Shown here: in pieces, positions 46,621-57,343 of the stretch | Numbering within the stretch: the stretch's first letter is position 1 | Layout of the letters: each line of letters begins with the position of its first letter | Origin: Diphasiastrum complanatum | Lineage: Eukaryota > Streptophyta > Lycopodiopsida > Lycopodiales > Lycopodiaceae | Assembly (NCBI GenBank): GCA_029204225.1 | Contig: CM055105.1 | Coordinates: 13,533,721 to 13,597,720, forward strand | Direction: 5' to 3' | DNA length: 64,000 nucleotides | The notes under the pieces: generated by a model | Database searches by the model: none | Seen by the model: the letters and a program-made list of their open reading frames with translations, nothing else | Told to the model about the DNA's origin: nothing | Made by a program: the position numbers and the translations under genes

Positions 46621-47093
46621 CATGTGCCATACCTCTCAATCCAAGCCAAGCAAGCTAGAACAAGGAGGCAACCACCACACCTATGTTGAAGAAAACCAAA
46701 GATAAAGAATAACCACAAGCTACCACAAAGCTCATATCAAAGTGAAGCTCAAGAGGAGATGGATTCCATAATAGAGGGTGAGGAGTACATGAATTCATGT
46801 GATGGGGCACATGAGACCTAGCAAGATCAAGATCCCAAGGCTCACATTCACAAAGGAGGAAGAGGAGATGGAGCTCGTAGTTCTCTCAATTGCAAATGAG
46901 CCAAAAGATTCACAAATTGATGTCTCTTGCAATGCTCTCACTTAACTAAACTTAACTATCTTGAAGGATAGCTAGCCCTTGTTAAGTACTATTTAGGCTA
47001 CATTGGGCCCTTGTTGGCCTATTATCCTTATTAATTACTTTGGAGGGCCTAAAGAGGGAACTGCCTTGTTCTTAAGGTTAATAGTTCCCCCTA
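46621..47093 (-). repeat. Gypsy LTR, probable
   Basis: Follows a purine-rich string on the minus strand (TAGGGGGAACTATTAA, about 47,076-47,092) after the pol end. Non-coding. The left edge is near 46,622 (minus ...GGTATGGCACA). No partner LTR was found, so edges are approximate. Confidence 0.45.
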
Positions 47094-47333
47094 CTTAAAC
47101 ATTTTTGTCCTCAAAAATGAAGACCCTTGTCTGATCAGCTTGATCGCCTTGATTAAGTAGTCATGACTAAGGATGTGTCGTCCAAAAAAATAATTTGTTT
47201 CCTCGTTATAGATCCAAAGTTGTCGAATTGAATCCATTTTGTTAGCTTCAGATTGTAATCCTTGTTCCCATGGAGGAAAACTGATGGTCGAAGAAAAGGT
47301 TGATGAAGCACCATATTGCTTGATGGCAACCAA
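47094..47333 (-). pseudogene. Gypsy pol tail
   Basis: An open frame ending HDYLIKAIKLIRQGSSFLRTKMFK just before the purine tract. Position and composition fit the end of a Ty3/Gypsy polyprotein; no chromodomain aromatic cage is clear. Confidence 0.4.
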
Positions 47334-48827
47334 TCTGTATGGAATGGATAGAGTGTATCACCGCAATATCCTCTTTTGTCTTCTTCCTTGACATCATATC
47401 AACTCGGATGCCTATCCAATTCCCTTGGAGTCTTGCTTGTGTCTTGCATCTGGCTCTTCTACCATAGCTGGCAATCCATGTTGTTTAACAAACTTGATGA
47501 AAAACATTATAATTCTTCCATGAGCAATGGTAGTCATAAATTGTTGTTCATATATAAATGCTCCACTTGAAGTCATTAGGAAATATTAGAACTCAAAATG
47601 GGCCCTTCGTCAAGATGCTTTTTTTGACTTCGCATGCTTTCAACACTTAAGTGGCCCAATCAATGGTGTCCATCTGTGATGAACTGTAACAATGCTTGAC
47701 GGACAGAAATTGCTTTTTCCTTTCCCTGCCAAATTTTGGTGATTTTCAAAAATCCCGCCGGGCAGTACAAAAGATTGTGATTGGACCACAGTTACTGCCC
47801 AAACACTTGTTTGCTGCCCATATTTGTACACTCGAGGTTGATTTGACGTCAATAGTTGTAAACTATAGCTAACTAGTCCCTGTAGTTTAGGAGCTTCTTG
47901 TCATTCTTAGGTATAGCTCTTATTCTCTTTATTCTCATTCATACTCAACTTCCATAGAGATATTTTGGACTAATGGCGACACATAATTGAAGACCAAGAG
48001 GAATCATTGATGAGGGCCAGGATGAAGGCGAGCAGTTTGTTTGGTGCGAGTCACGCGATGTCCTAGTATCGGATCAGCGCGCATGTGTACAAATCAACAA
48101 TGAGGTAGTATAGGAGGCGCGAGCTGAATTGATAACGCAAAAATGAAAGTCGGCAGTCGATAGCAGATCAACGTGCAAGTGAGTATAGGCCATTGTTTGT
48201 TGTGTTAAGTTTTGGATTGAATCTGAGTCTTCATACTTTTTCCATGTTGATCTTTGTATTATGGACGATCACACACTTTAAAATCTTTGTAGATTAGAAG
48301 CGGCATGGCCGCCACGCCAAAGGGAGAATAAAAAATATTCTCTCTGAAAAATAAAATATTTCATTTAGTTTTCTTTTAGTAGCAGAGGCCATTCGCAAAC
48401 CCAATAGCGAATCAGCGCTAGAAAGTCAGCAGCTGCAGGATGTAGGTCGGACGTGTCGTACCGATATCAAACAGAAAAGTCGGAAACTAGGCGATAGCAG
48501 ATAGGCGTGTGGGATTCTGCAACATAAATATCACGATTGGTTAGGCGCGCTGAACCAATATTGAAAAATGGTAACTTTTGAAAGACAGCTCGAATTGAGA
48601 TGATTACAGTGCCATTAGAAAGTCTTCAATGAGAGCTTTTCAACGACACCCAACATGACCCAATTTTGAGCTGTAGTGAAAGAGATATTCTCAAACAAAG
48701 TTTTGGGCAGTCAACGATCAATGGTCAACCTAATAGCGGATCGGCTTGCGGTCAAACTGGTCAACCGCACACTGATCCAATATTAGGATTTTTAATTTTT
48801 GGAAAGAGCTCGACGAGAGCTTTGCAG
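47334..48827. other. No recognisable gene
   Basis: Occupies the place where protease, RT and integrase would be in the Gypsy relic, but no RT or integrase motif can be read. Around 48,390-48,780 several strings like gcgaatcagcgc and ggtcaaccg recur loosely. Confidence 0.35.
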
Positions 48828-50217
48828 TTATAGGAAAGTTTTGGTGCCAAAACTTTGACTGCCTATAACTTTTGAACCATAGCTCGGATTTGGGACTTGA
48901 CTTTTGTAACTTTTGAACAATAGCTCTGGATCTGGGACTTGACTTTCGTTGTCGCTTTGCTCATCTGACTCATTGTCATCGCTTCGCTCATCCGCTTTGT
49001 CATTGTCACGTTGCTCATCAGACTCATTGATGGGATCATTTTTATCTTCAGAAGTTTCTTCCCTTTCATTCACATGCGGTTGTCGATCCACTGATGATTT
49101 AGTGTATACACTCACATTCTAAATCCGCATCTTCATTTTCTCAAACCATCTAGATTGTTCTTCTTTCCTTTCAGCTTCCAGATTAAGCCTTTGTTCTTGT
49201 TGCTCGTACTTCATATTCCATAGTTCCCTTAATCGAAATCCAAGTTGGAGAAAAGTAGTTTGTAGATAGTTTTCTACAATGCTCCGATATTGAGGTTGTA
49301 AGTCGTATATATATCATTGTACAAAATATACGTCTTTATTCTGGTTCAAAGAACACCATTGGATGAAGTCAGATCGATTGAAGATCAGTCTACAAACTCT
49401 TTTGAAAGTTAACCAATTCTCAGGAAGAAAGTCGTAAACGATGTTCCACCATGATTGAATACGTCCTTGGAAACCTGACGAAGCAAAGAAAACCATACTA
49501 CTGTCACCAATACATCCAATGTAGTAAAAGTTATAATCCAAATCTTCTAGCCAATTGGACATCAATGGAGTGAATGCTTCCATCAAAAGTAGGACTAACA
49601 TACTCACACAATCGTTGTTGTAATAATAAGGTTCTCGTTGAGCAGTGACTTTCCACCATTCATTGATATGGTTTGTAGATAAATGCTCCAAAGCAAGTGC
49701 ATGATCCATCATATTGTGTAACTCCATAAAACTGGCAGCGTGAATGGATTTGGAAGAATGTGGTTGAAGCACATTTCTGATAGGCATTTGAAGAGAATGT
49801 AAATAGTAGTCCAAGCATTTTCTATACCCAAATTTTTTTCTTATGAACCAATGCCAAAAATTGTTGATTAAATTGTTGTACAGAACCAGTTTGTTTGAGA
49901 GATTCAAATGATTTCTCATAAAATCTGGTAATACTATCGATGCAAGCAATTTTGAATTGACTCCAAAGCTTTTTGCTCGAATGTGCTTGAGTATCCCACC
50001 ATGCTCAAACTTGTCCCTGAAAGCACAATGAATCGAAAGGGATTTTATCTTCTTCAGAATAATGGCGATGAAAATAAGCTTCTACTTCAGTCAACCAATC
50101 ATCAATGCTGATTGAACTTGGTTGACCGTCAAATGCAAGGCTGTAGCATATGATTTCAGATTGTATTTCATCAATAGATGGAAGATGAATGTTTTGACTA
50201 TAACGGTAATCCATCAT
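48828..50217 (-). pseudogene. Gypsy gag relic with two gag modules
   Basis: Module 1 starts MMDYRYSQNIHLPSIDEIQ (50,217) with ISIDDWLTEVEAYFHRHY, CFQGQV-stop-AWWDTQ, LWSQFKIACIDSITRFYEK and, after a frame change, CLDYYLHSLQMPIRNVLQ and MDHALALEHLSTN. Module 2 (about 49,600-49,250) repeats the layout: MSNWLEDLDYNFYYIGC, ASSGFQGRIQSWWNIVYDFL, NWLTFKRVCRLIFN. A charged, probably coiled-coil stretch follows (YEQQEQRLNLEAERKEEQ), then an acidic Asp/Glu/Ser tail (about 49,060-48,950). Both modules carry the FQG-x-WW and WxxFK signatures of Ty3/Gypsy capsid. Stops and frameshifts show it is dead. No zinc knuckle was found. Confidence 0.65.
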
Positions 50218-51516
50218 TAATGACTAGACTTGTGGACTATGAATTCACCGTCTGAAATTTATTCAGAATGGTATTTTACAGGCTGGTAAAATTGCTTTTC
50301 TCCACCCACTTAAAACTCATAGTTCTACGATGAGTGAAATTGAGAATGGCAAAAACTTGTAGCTCATATGAAATTGAGCACTTTTGCTCTTTATAGCATT
50401 GAATTCCAAGGTCAAATAAAAACATTAAGTGAATATGGAGAATCTATGAGTTCCATACACCTGATATCGAATTCAAGCGCAAATAGACTATCAGATTAAG
50501 TGCACAAAAGCAAACGCGCTCAAAATCAATATTGGAGAAGAAAAAAAAAAATTAGGTATCAATTTCAAGCGTAAATAGGTTAGTCGAACTTTTTGAATAG
50601 TCCACCCGCGCTTGAAAGCGAACTGCAAAAAAAAGAATTTCTTTTTTATTTTTTTTAAATGACGTAAAAGGCTTACGAACCTTTCAAAATGAAGAAATTG
50701 AAAAAAATTATAGGAAAAAGAAACTTCAAAATTGAAATTTTGAAGTGCTCCTCTCTCACCAAGAAATACAAAGGAAAATTTCCAGAATTCTAGCAAATCC
50801 AGCTTCACTAATTTGATCATAATTGTCTCAATATTGATCCAAATCACACAAACTCAGTACCTCTGGAAGCTAAAAACAAGCTCTATCAAGGTAGCGTATC
50901 AAATCAATGATTGAAGGTAATTTGATAGATCAAATTTACAACAAAACAGGTCTAAAAAAATTGAAGAAAAAAAACTAGTGAAATTAGAGCTAGAAATCAA
51001 GATTTGTCATAACTTTTTGACTACTAATCCAAATCTAAAAGCCTATTCAAATGAGTTATCATGATCCAAAGATCGATAGGGATGAGTGCAAGAAAATTGA
51101 CAGAAAAAAGACTCCAAAGTTTATAAGACATGAGAGTGAATTTGTACTCAATAATTCTGCCAGAAACAAAGGGGACTTGACAACTTTTAGATTGGCAGAA
51201 GTCATAAGAAGAAATGTCACCAGTGTCACAAATGTCTTGAGAGAAGATCTCAAGCTGAGAGGCACTATCCTCATCAAGGTCATCGGCAAAGACTAGAGGG
51301 TGCGGTGATAGAGGAGCATCAGAAACAAAAGGGGAAAGGATAGCAAGAGTAATACCATTTTCATTTTCCAAGCACATGACAACTTTTTTGATGTGGATAT
51401 TATAGAATTTTTTTTTTCTTCGAATCTTTCAATGAAATCATTAACACAACTATAAAGATTTCACACTAAACTCAACATGTCTTTCTTCTTAACAAACTCA
51501 AGGTAAATCTTTCTTG
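50218..51516. other. No recognisable gene
   Basis: AT-rich. Frames on both strands at 51,024-51,377 overlap; neither shows a known motif, and one is likely a shadow of the other. Could include leader or LTR of the Gypsy relic, but no primer site was seen. Confidence 0.4.
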
Positions 51517-52249
51517 TGACAGTAGAGATTTTGCATCGTGCAATAACTGAGTTGAGTTGTTGATGATTAAAGAATCATCAACGTATAAAGCTATTGTCAC
51601 ATATATTGAGCCTTTGTTCTTGAGGTACACGTTTGAGTCTGCAGAGTATCAAGTAAAACTATGCTGCAAGAAGTGATTAATTCGTTCAGACTAGGCCCTA
51701 GGAGCTTGCTTAAGGCTGTAAAGTGCCTTCTATGATCTGCACACCAAATGCTCTTGTAACCTTCTGGTTGATAAATGTAGATGTCTTCTTGTACTATCCA
51801 TGAAGGAATGTTGTCTGGATGTCCCTCTGATGAATGTCCAGATCTTTTGCAGCAGCTATGTCTAGCAAGGTGCGAATAGATTGATGTTTTACCACTAGAC
51901 TGAAGATGTTAGTGTAATCTATTCCATAAACTTGTGCATAGCCTTTAACCACTAGACAAGCTTTCCATTTGGATATTGATTCATCTGGTTTAAGCTTTAG
52001 TTTGAAGATCCACTTAGCGGCAATAGGTTTTATAGTTGTAGGAGGATTAAGAAGACTCCAAGTCTTGTTCTTCATTAATAAATGGTACTCAGCATACATA
52101 GCAGCTTTCCATTTGTCTACATCTGACAGTGGCAGAGCTTCTGCAACAATGACAGGTTCATCGTAACTAATAAATGTTTGAGAGATGAAGCGATCAGGTT
52201 CCTATCGTTGCCATGCAGACCTTTGAACTGCAAGTTCTTGAGTAGACGT
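51517..52249 (-). pseudogene. Copia RT fragment (inverted partner)
   Basis: Minus strand from about 52,240: pre-RT linker, then MKNKTWSLLNPPTTIKPIAA, KWIFKLKLKPDESISKWKAC, VVKGYAQVYGIDYTNIF, AAAKDLDIHQRDIQTTFLHG, and after stops ALYSLKQAPRA and VTIALYVDDSLIINN. It matches 34,073-34,826 closely, and both have the same stop after APRA, so they descend from one already damaged copy. Confidence 0.85.
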
Positions 52250-52850
52250 TGTTGAAAAATTAAAAATCATCTATCTTGACTTTAAGCTTTTGACAAAGTT
52301 TTTTCTATGTGTATATGTTGTTTCATATTGTAAATGCCAAATTTGGCCTAGAAGAAACTCGAGCTACATGGGTTCTTCACATTGGAAAAAGTAGGTAGAA
52401 ATGCATGCATGTAAAGTGACAAATGTCACTAATTCTCTAGTTTTCACTTTTAGATGTGGATGAAAGTTGGAGAGAGATGGTTCTACCTCAAGCTACTCTA
52501 AACTCCATAAATATGTGTAGACTCTCTCATAATTTTTTATGAAGAACCAAGCTTTGAAGCTATTCCATGTCAAATTGGATCTACACTATTGTTTGCTTGA
52601 ATTTTGCTTCTCTTCTCTCTCTAACCCGAGTAGAGGCTTATGCTAATGCATTGAATTCTTTTCTCTCTTGTTTTTCAAAGCAATCATTCTTTGATTTTTA
52701 GCATGCTAGATTGTGATTTAGCCATAAAATCTTGTACTAGATCTTGGCATTCAATCTAGAATCAATTTATGTGCTAAACACAAAGCTTAACAATATCATT
52801 CACACTTGAGGATCATTCCCCACACATGTGAGCTTGCTGGAATTTTATCA
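52250..52850 (+). repeat. Copia LTR, plus orientation
   Basis: Runs TGTTGAAAAATT...GAATTTTATCA and is followed at once by the primer site TGGTATCAGAGCC (52,851-52,863). It is the reverse-oriented partner of 33,301-34,072 but lacks about 170 bp. Leader sequence continues to 53,041. Confidence 0.88.
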
Positions 52851-52863
52851 TGGTATCAGAGCC
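52851..52863 (+). other. Copia primer-binding site
   Basis: Perfect initiator-Met-type TGGTATCAGAGCC directly after the LTR CA. Confidence 0.88.
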
Positions 52864-53269
52864 AAATTAAACTTTGCATGCTATTATCTCTATTTGTGCA
52901 AGAATTTGTGAGCTCCATTCAAACAAAAAAGCTGTTTATCACTTTTCTTTATCTTTCTTGAAAAGAGTTTGGATCAAAGAGGATAGAAACTAGATTTTCA
53001 GATCAAAATTGACATTGTATGAAATTCTGGAATTCCGAACGTGTTATGCCCATGACTGGTCTCAGGTAGCATATCCACGCTAGGGACTAGTAGACCAACA
53101 ATCCATAAGTTACTTGTGACTATAGGGGAATCGGGTCCCTTATGTGTACATGGTCATAATTAATGGTTGTAGGCCTAAACACTTGATGGTGGATTTGTAT
53201 GGGTCTATTAGTGAGTCATTGGAAAACTGGATGTCATGGCCCAGATAGGCTGCAGAAGTGTCCAGTGAG

Positions 53270-53747
53270 TGATATGAAATCTCGACACTATTTTGAGAAA
53301 TCAGTGGAGTAGCAACGAATTGTGAAAATTTGAATTCTTCTTCCCGAAAACCACTTTGTTGAGGTGCAATTGGTTGTGAGGTATGTGTACTACCAGGAAT
53401 AAAATCAGTTCGATGTCTAGACACTTCATATTGGTTTTCGGGAAGTAAATTTTTGGTTTTCTTGAATCACTTATGTTGCCGATTACTTCATTTGGGACAC
53501 TCTTCTGTTAGCAACTGGATCAATCTGTGGAAAGGCTGGTTTTTACGACTTTTTGTTTTTTTAACCGTGATTTAGGTGGTTTTGTTGGCTGTCTTTTGCT
53601 ATTTATTGAGCCAATTTTGGCTTGAATCAGTGGAAAGCAGAAAAAGAAGCAAAAAAAAGACTAATGAGTGGTTGTGAGGGTTGGTGGGTGATTTATAGGT
53701 TTTGCATGGCAATTTTTTATGGAGTTGCAGGTTTTTTGTTGCATTTC
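53270..53747 (-). repeat. Repeat X, copy 2
   Basis: The reverse complement matches 32,560-33,040. It forms the left half of the insertion in the Gypsy LTR. The conserved frame (VSRHRTDFIPGSTHTSQPIA on the minus strand) has no recognised family. Confidence 0.6.
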
Positions 53748-54196
53748 TGTTACAACTCCCTAGGATCATCGACCGCCTTGTAGGTTCTGCACAACCCATA
53801 CCAATGACGACGCACCGTAATCGCCCAACCGTAGGGACACAACCGACCCACCCCCATGCCCTGGAACAATCTACACAATCATGCCCGGTCAAGTCTCCTA
53901 CGATAACTGGTGTCCCATACCACCAGCCATCGCACTCAGCTCTCCCTAACACACATCTCCTGGCCTGGAGATCCTGGCTAATGCACGTGCTCTCCATCCA
54001 CCAACTCCCGGGTAGACTCAGTGAATGGAAAGAGAGAAACCCCACCACTATATAGGCATAGCACAGTGGGTCCTGTCGGTGACACGTGACCACCTAGGAT
54101 GGTGATGTGTGGCACCTAACAAGTCGATAACTCCAGTCCTACGTCATGCCCCTTGCGAGGCCGTCACTGAAGGGTGTATCGTTATGGTACATAACA
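53748..54196 (-). repeat. Second type of Gypsy LTR (449 bp)
   Basis: On the minus strand it begins TGTTATGTACC, directly after a G-rich polypurine tract, and ends AGTTGTAACA; the ends are inverted (TGTTA/TAACA). The plus-strand frame across it is a shadow. Confidence 0.8.
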
Positions 54197-54370
54197 TTCC
54201 CCCCCCCCCCCCCCCCCCCATAAAAACTTCCTTCTATGGGAAGAAACCAAGAAATCTAAGTCTTAAATCATCCTCCTTCTCCCAGGTGTCCTCATCATCT
54301 GACTTACCTTTCCAACAAATCAGATGTTCAGAAATCAAACGATTTCTCAGCTGATGTCGTTGAGTATCCA
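54197..54370 (-). pseudogene. Gypsy chromodomain fragment and polypurine tract
   Basis: The minus strand from 54,368 reads TQRHQLRNRLISEHLICWKG then KSDDEDTWEKEDDLR and a stop after FLGFFP. WKG plus DTWE is the classic chromodomain end of plant chromoviruses. It is followed by a G run (54,199-54,219 as C on the plus strand) ending at the LTR edge at 54,196. Truncated at the insertion boundary, 54,370. Confidence 0.85.
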
Positions 54371-55121
54371 TGTCCAGTGAGGTGTCACAGTGCACTACTA
54401 GTGGTGCATGGGCCTTGGAGGATATAAGTATACCTATTGGGGTCTCACTAGAGTATGCTTGATAGCATGACCGGTGGTAGGATGCTGCTGGAGTGATGCC
54501 TCATTCCTCTCTGAATGATTGATCCATAGCTTGGGAGCTAGATCCGTTCGATCTAGGTTTGGTTGGGTTGGTTTGTCCACCATCAAGTTCCCTTGTATTG
54601 CTTGTGATTGGCATGCTTAGAATAGGATCCTTGGATTTAGGACTTTATAGAATGTGTGAAAATCAGAGATTTTTAGACCTCTTTATTTCCTTCATAACTG
54701 GTCCAAAGATATTGACATTATAGCTTGATGGAAAGTTGATAGATAAGGTGTACTTTCCATTGCAATTGATGTCAAATCAATCTGATGTGTCTATCGAGAG
54801 TTATAAGCTCTTAAAGAGGGTAGGGAGAAGTCCAAAATCCGAGTGACCACTTTATGATTTGATCCAATTTAGCTTGATTCAAAATCCATTGTTTTGAGTA
54901 TTCAACACAAGAAAGTGAAGATCAAGACAAAGTTTGGTGCTATTAAACACTTTTGAGCCTTCTTTGAATCATTAGTGTTTTCTTTTGTAGCATCTAACAC
55001 ATGCCAAAAGTAGAATCAAAACTTGTCTATATTTCTCAATCCATTTTGAGAGACTGATCTAGATTATCTTGTTTTGTGGAATATTTGAGATCTATCTCAA
55101 ATACAGTTGCAAGTTTTTTCA

Positions 55122-55224
55122 GCGAATCAATTGCAGCAAGTTGATTCAGCAACTGTTTGAACTTGTATAGATGTTCATTGACTGAGGTCCTTTCGCTCAT
55201 TTTTAGGGTTAGGACCTTCTTTCT
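55122..55224 (-). pseudogene. Copia gag fragment
   Basis: Minus strand reads LTLKMSERTSVNEHLYKFKQ and continues LLNQLAAIDS, the central UBN2 helix of Copia gag; the copy at 62,100 is close (FNDHLNEFKQLLNQLAIVDS). It joins the LTR at 55,225 directly. Confidence 0.7.
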
Positions 55225-56122
55225 TGCCGGGGAATGATAGAGAAGTTCCCTTAGTGCATGCACTATTGATAACTACGTAGGTGAACACAAGATAAATTTA
55301 GAGCTTAATGCACGGTGGAAGCGGAAGCAATGGGTAGACAATCAAACAAGTCAATCAGATAGTCAGACAGGACGTAGAAAACATTGCAATACTGACAAGA
55401 AAACCGAACAAAGAACCAGATAGTAGTTTATTTAGATTAAGTATAATGAAATATGCAAGTCAGATAATGCAAGTGAGCACAAGATAGTGACAGGCAGAAC
55501 CGCTTGCTCACAAAGCTAATTACAATTGTAAAAGTTATGAGCTTATTTCTAGCAATCCGTTTGAAAAAAGAATCGATGCATGCAAAGCATCTACAATGTC
55601 TGTCTTGTTGAATGAATCGCAAGATTTGTTGATGCATGTGCATAATTGTTTATAATGATCAACTATATACAATTCACATTTGTGCGGATGGAAGGTACAA
55701 GAGATGGCGTGAAGTTGTTGTGCCACTTGGAGAAGATTGTGGGTGGCTATTGTCATTGTCAAGTTAGTTTGCATAGTGTAGGAAGTGAGCGCGAGGAGTC
55801 TCCAACATCGAAGTTCATCATGTTGTCGTTGGTGTCAGTGTGAAGAACGTGACATTCTTCGGGGTTTGTCTCTAGTGCCTTGAAAAATCAAGTAAACAGT
55901 GTTTGTCACATTTTTTGCATTCTTCGAGAAAATGTGACACTCTTCAAAAGGTCTTAGGAAATGAAAAACTAGGACTTTGTCGCAGACTTCGACTTTTTGT
56001 CGGCTTTTTTGGCTGTTAAAATTTAGTTGTATTTTTGCAAACTACTGTGCGAGTAAAATGCAGAATATGAATGGAAACAGATTAACATGGGATTTAGGAG
56101 AATAGAATAGATAGATCCAACA
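55225..56122 (-). repeat. Copia 3' LTR (898 bp)
   Basis: On the minus strand it begins TGTTGGATCTATC right after the polypurine tract AAGGGAGGG (plus 56,123-56,135) and ends CATTCCCCGGCA. Its end is nearly the same as that of the LTR at 10,181. A plus frame at 55,646-55,843 lies in it and is not a gene. Confidence 0.8.
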
Positions 56123-56135
56123 CCCTCCCTTAATC

Positions 56136-56740
56136 TAGATCCGTGAATGCTTTGATCCTTAGACTAAGCAGTGCACAGAATGTATTGGTGTTCACAGCGG
56201 TACATTAACCTTACCTCTTTGTTGAGAACCTTGCCCCTGAGGTGATATTGGATCTCAATGTGCTTACTCCTAGAGTGAAATCTAGGGTTGGCCGATAAGG
56301 CAATGGCACTCTAATTATCACATAATATGATTGTCGGGGTGTACTGATCCATCTTGAGGGAGTAACTTCTTCCTGAGATATAGCTTGGAAGCTATATCTC
56401 GCACTTCGTATAATGTGCTCAAGATGTCTCAGACTTCCTTGGATGTCTGAGCTTCAAACACATGGCTGATCTGAGTGTTTGAAATATTTAGGATGATCAG
56501 TGCAAATGCTTTGCCATCCTTCAGCTTTCATCAGAGAGATTGTTATGTCATCGGCTTCGGGTCCGACGACAGTCTTTGATGTCATGATTGGATCTTTTGC
56601 AATCAAAATAATTTGGTCTTGGCAGGTTGTTGTCGATTGTTTTGCGGTTGTTGCATTGAATCTGGCTGCTCCGCCTTGGTTTTCTTATCCTTGAAGTTCT
56701 TCTTCTTCTTGGACTGCTACTTATTGAGAACTTTTTCACA
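56136..56740 (-). pseudogene. Copia deletion derivative: gag joined to RNase H tail
   Basis: The right part (56,740-56,350) is gag: an Arg/Ser stretch, a zinc knuckle variant (YFDCKRSNHDIKDCR), and text such as GPEADDITISLMKAEG that also matches 9,826-9,860. Left of about 56,335 it becomes the RNase H end (NPRFHSRSKHIEIQYHLRG, KVLNKEVRLMYRCE). Protease, integrase, RT and most of RNase H are missing. The order of gag pieces also suggests rearrangement. Confidence 0.7.
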
Positions 56741-57270
56741 CGTGTGAACCAATTGCAAGTACAAGGATCAAGTAAATGAATGTTTGCACACTAAACTAGC
56801 TTCTATTCCAAAAACAAAGAGACGGAAAACATTGGCAAGCTAGTTAGCAAGAAGGCAAGAGCATTATTCACAATCTAACTATCATTACACCTCCAATGGA
56901 TCAAATGGAAGCTTTACTTGAAGAAGTGTTTTATAAGGTACAAAGCCACCTTATTTATAATACAAGAGGCCTTCTAGAACTCGTGGAGAGAGAAAGCAAC
57001 CTAGATGCCACATTGCCCCTACCTCTCTACTAGATGACAAAAAGAGAAATGGATAAGACTTGAGAATCTCTCTTTTTGAGAATCCTTGACCTACAAGAGT
57101 AGCCTCACATGCTTCTTGATAGGTTCTAGACCTACACATCACTATGGGGACTAAAAATCTACCTTGACTCAACTTGGAAAGTTACTAGACTAGCCTACCT
57201 CAAGTTTGGACAAACCACAAAACTTGAATCTCTAAGTTAAGTATTATTTTAATTTTACAATATTTTCACA
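56741..57270 (-). repeat. Copia 3' LTR (530 bp)
   Basis: On the minus strand it runs from TGTGAAAATATTG to AATTGGTTCACA, with inverted ends TGTGAA/TTCACA. The polypurine tract AAGGAGGAG lies directly upstream (plus 57,272-57,281). It ends the element at 57.3-61.2 kb. The 5' LTR is missing because that end is truncated. Confidence 0.8.
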
Positions 57271-57343
57271 CTCCTCCTTAAAATGAAAATAATATTTACA
57301 ATACTAAGGACTTGGAGATCAAGCCAAGGTTTGATCTATGTTT

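Larger units (their letters stand above)
53042..55121 (+). repeat. Gypsy LTR copy 2, split by an insertion
   Basis: Matches the 7,225-8,187 LTR from TGTTATGCCC to AAGTTTTTTCA, but 1,101 bases (53,270-54,370) interrupt it. Without the insertion it is about 979 bp. No element body adjoins either side (left flank is Copia leader, right flank Copia gag), so it is probably a solo LTR. Flanking 5-mers do not match. Confidence 0.85.

Noticed and set aside
51024-51377. Opposed frames (117 and 81 codons)
   Set aside because: No domain or motif on either strand; each looks like the mirror of the other.
53702-54055. Plus-strand frame of 117 codons
   Set aside because: It lies within the reversed 449-bp Gypsy LTR and shows no known motif.
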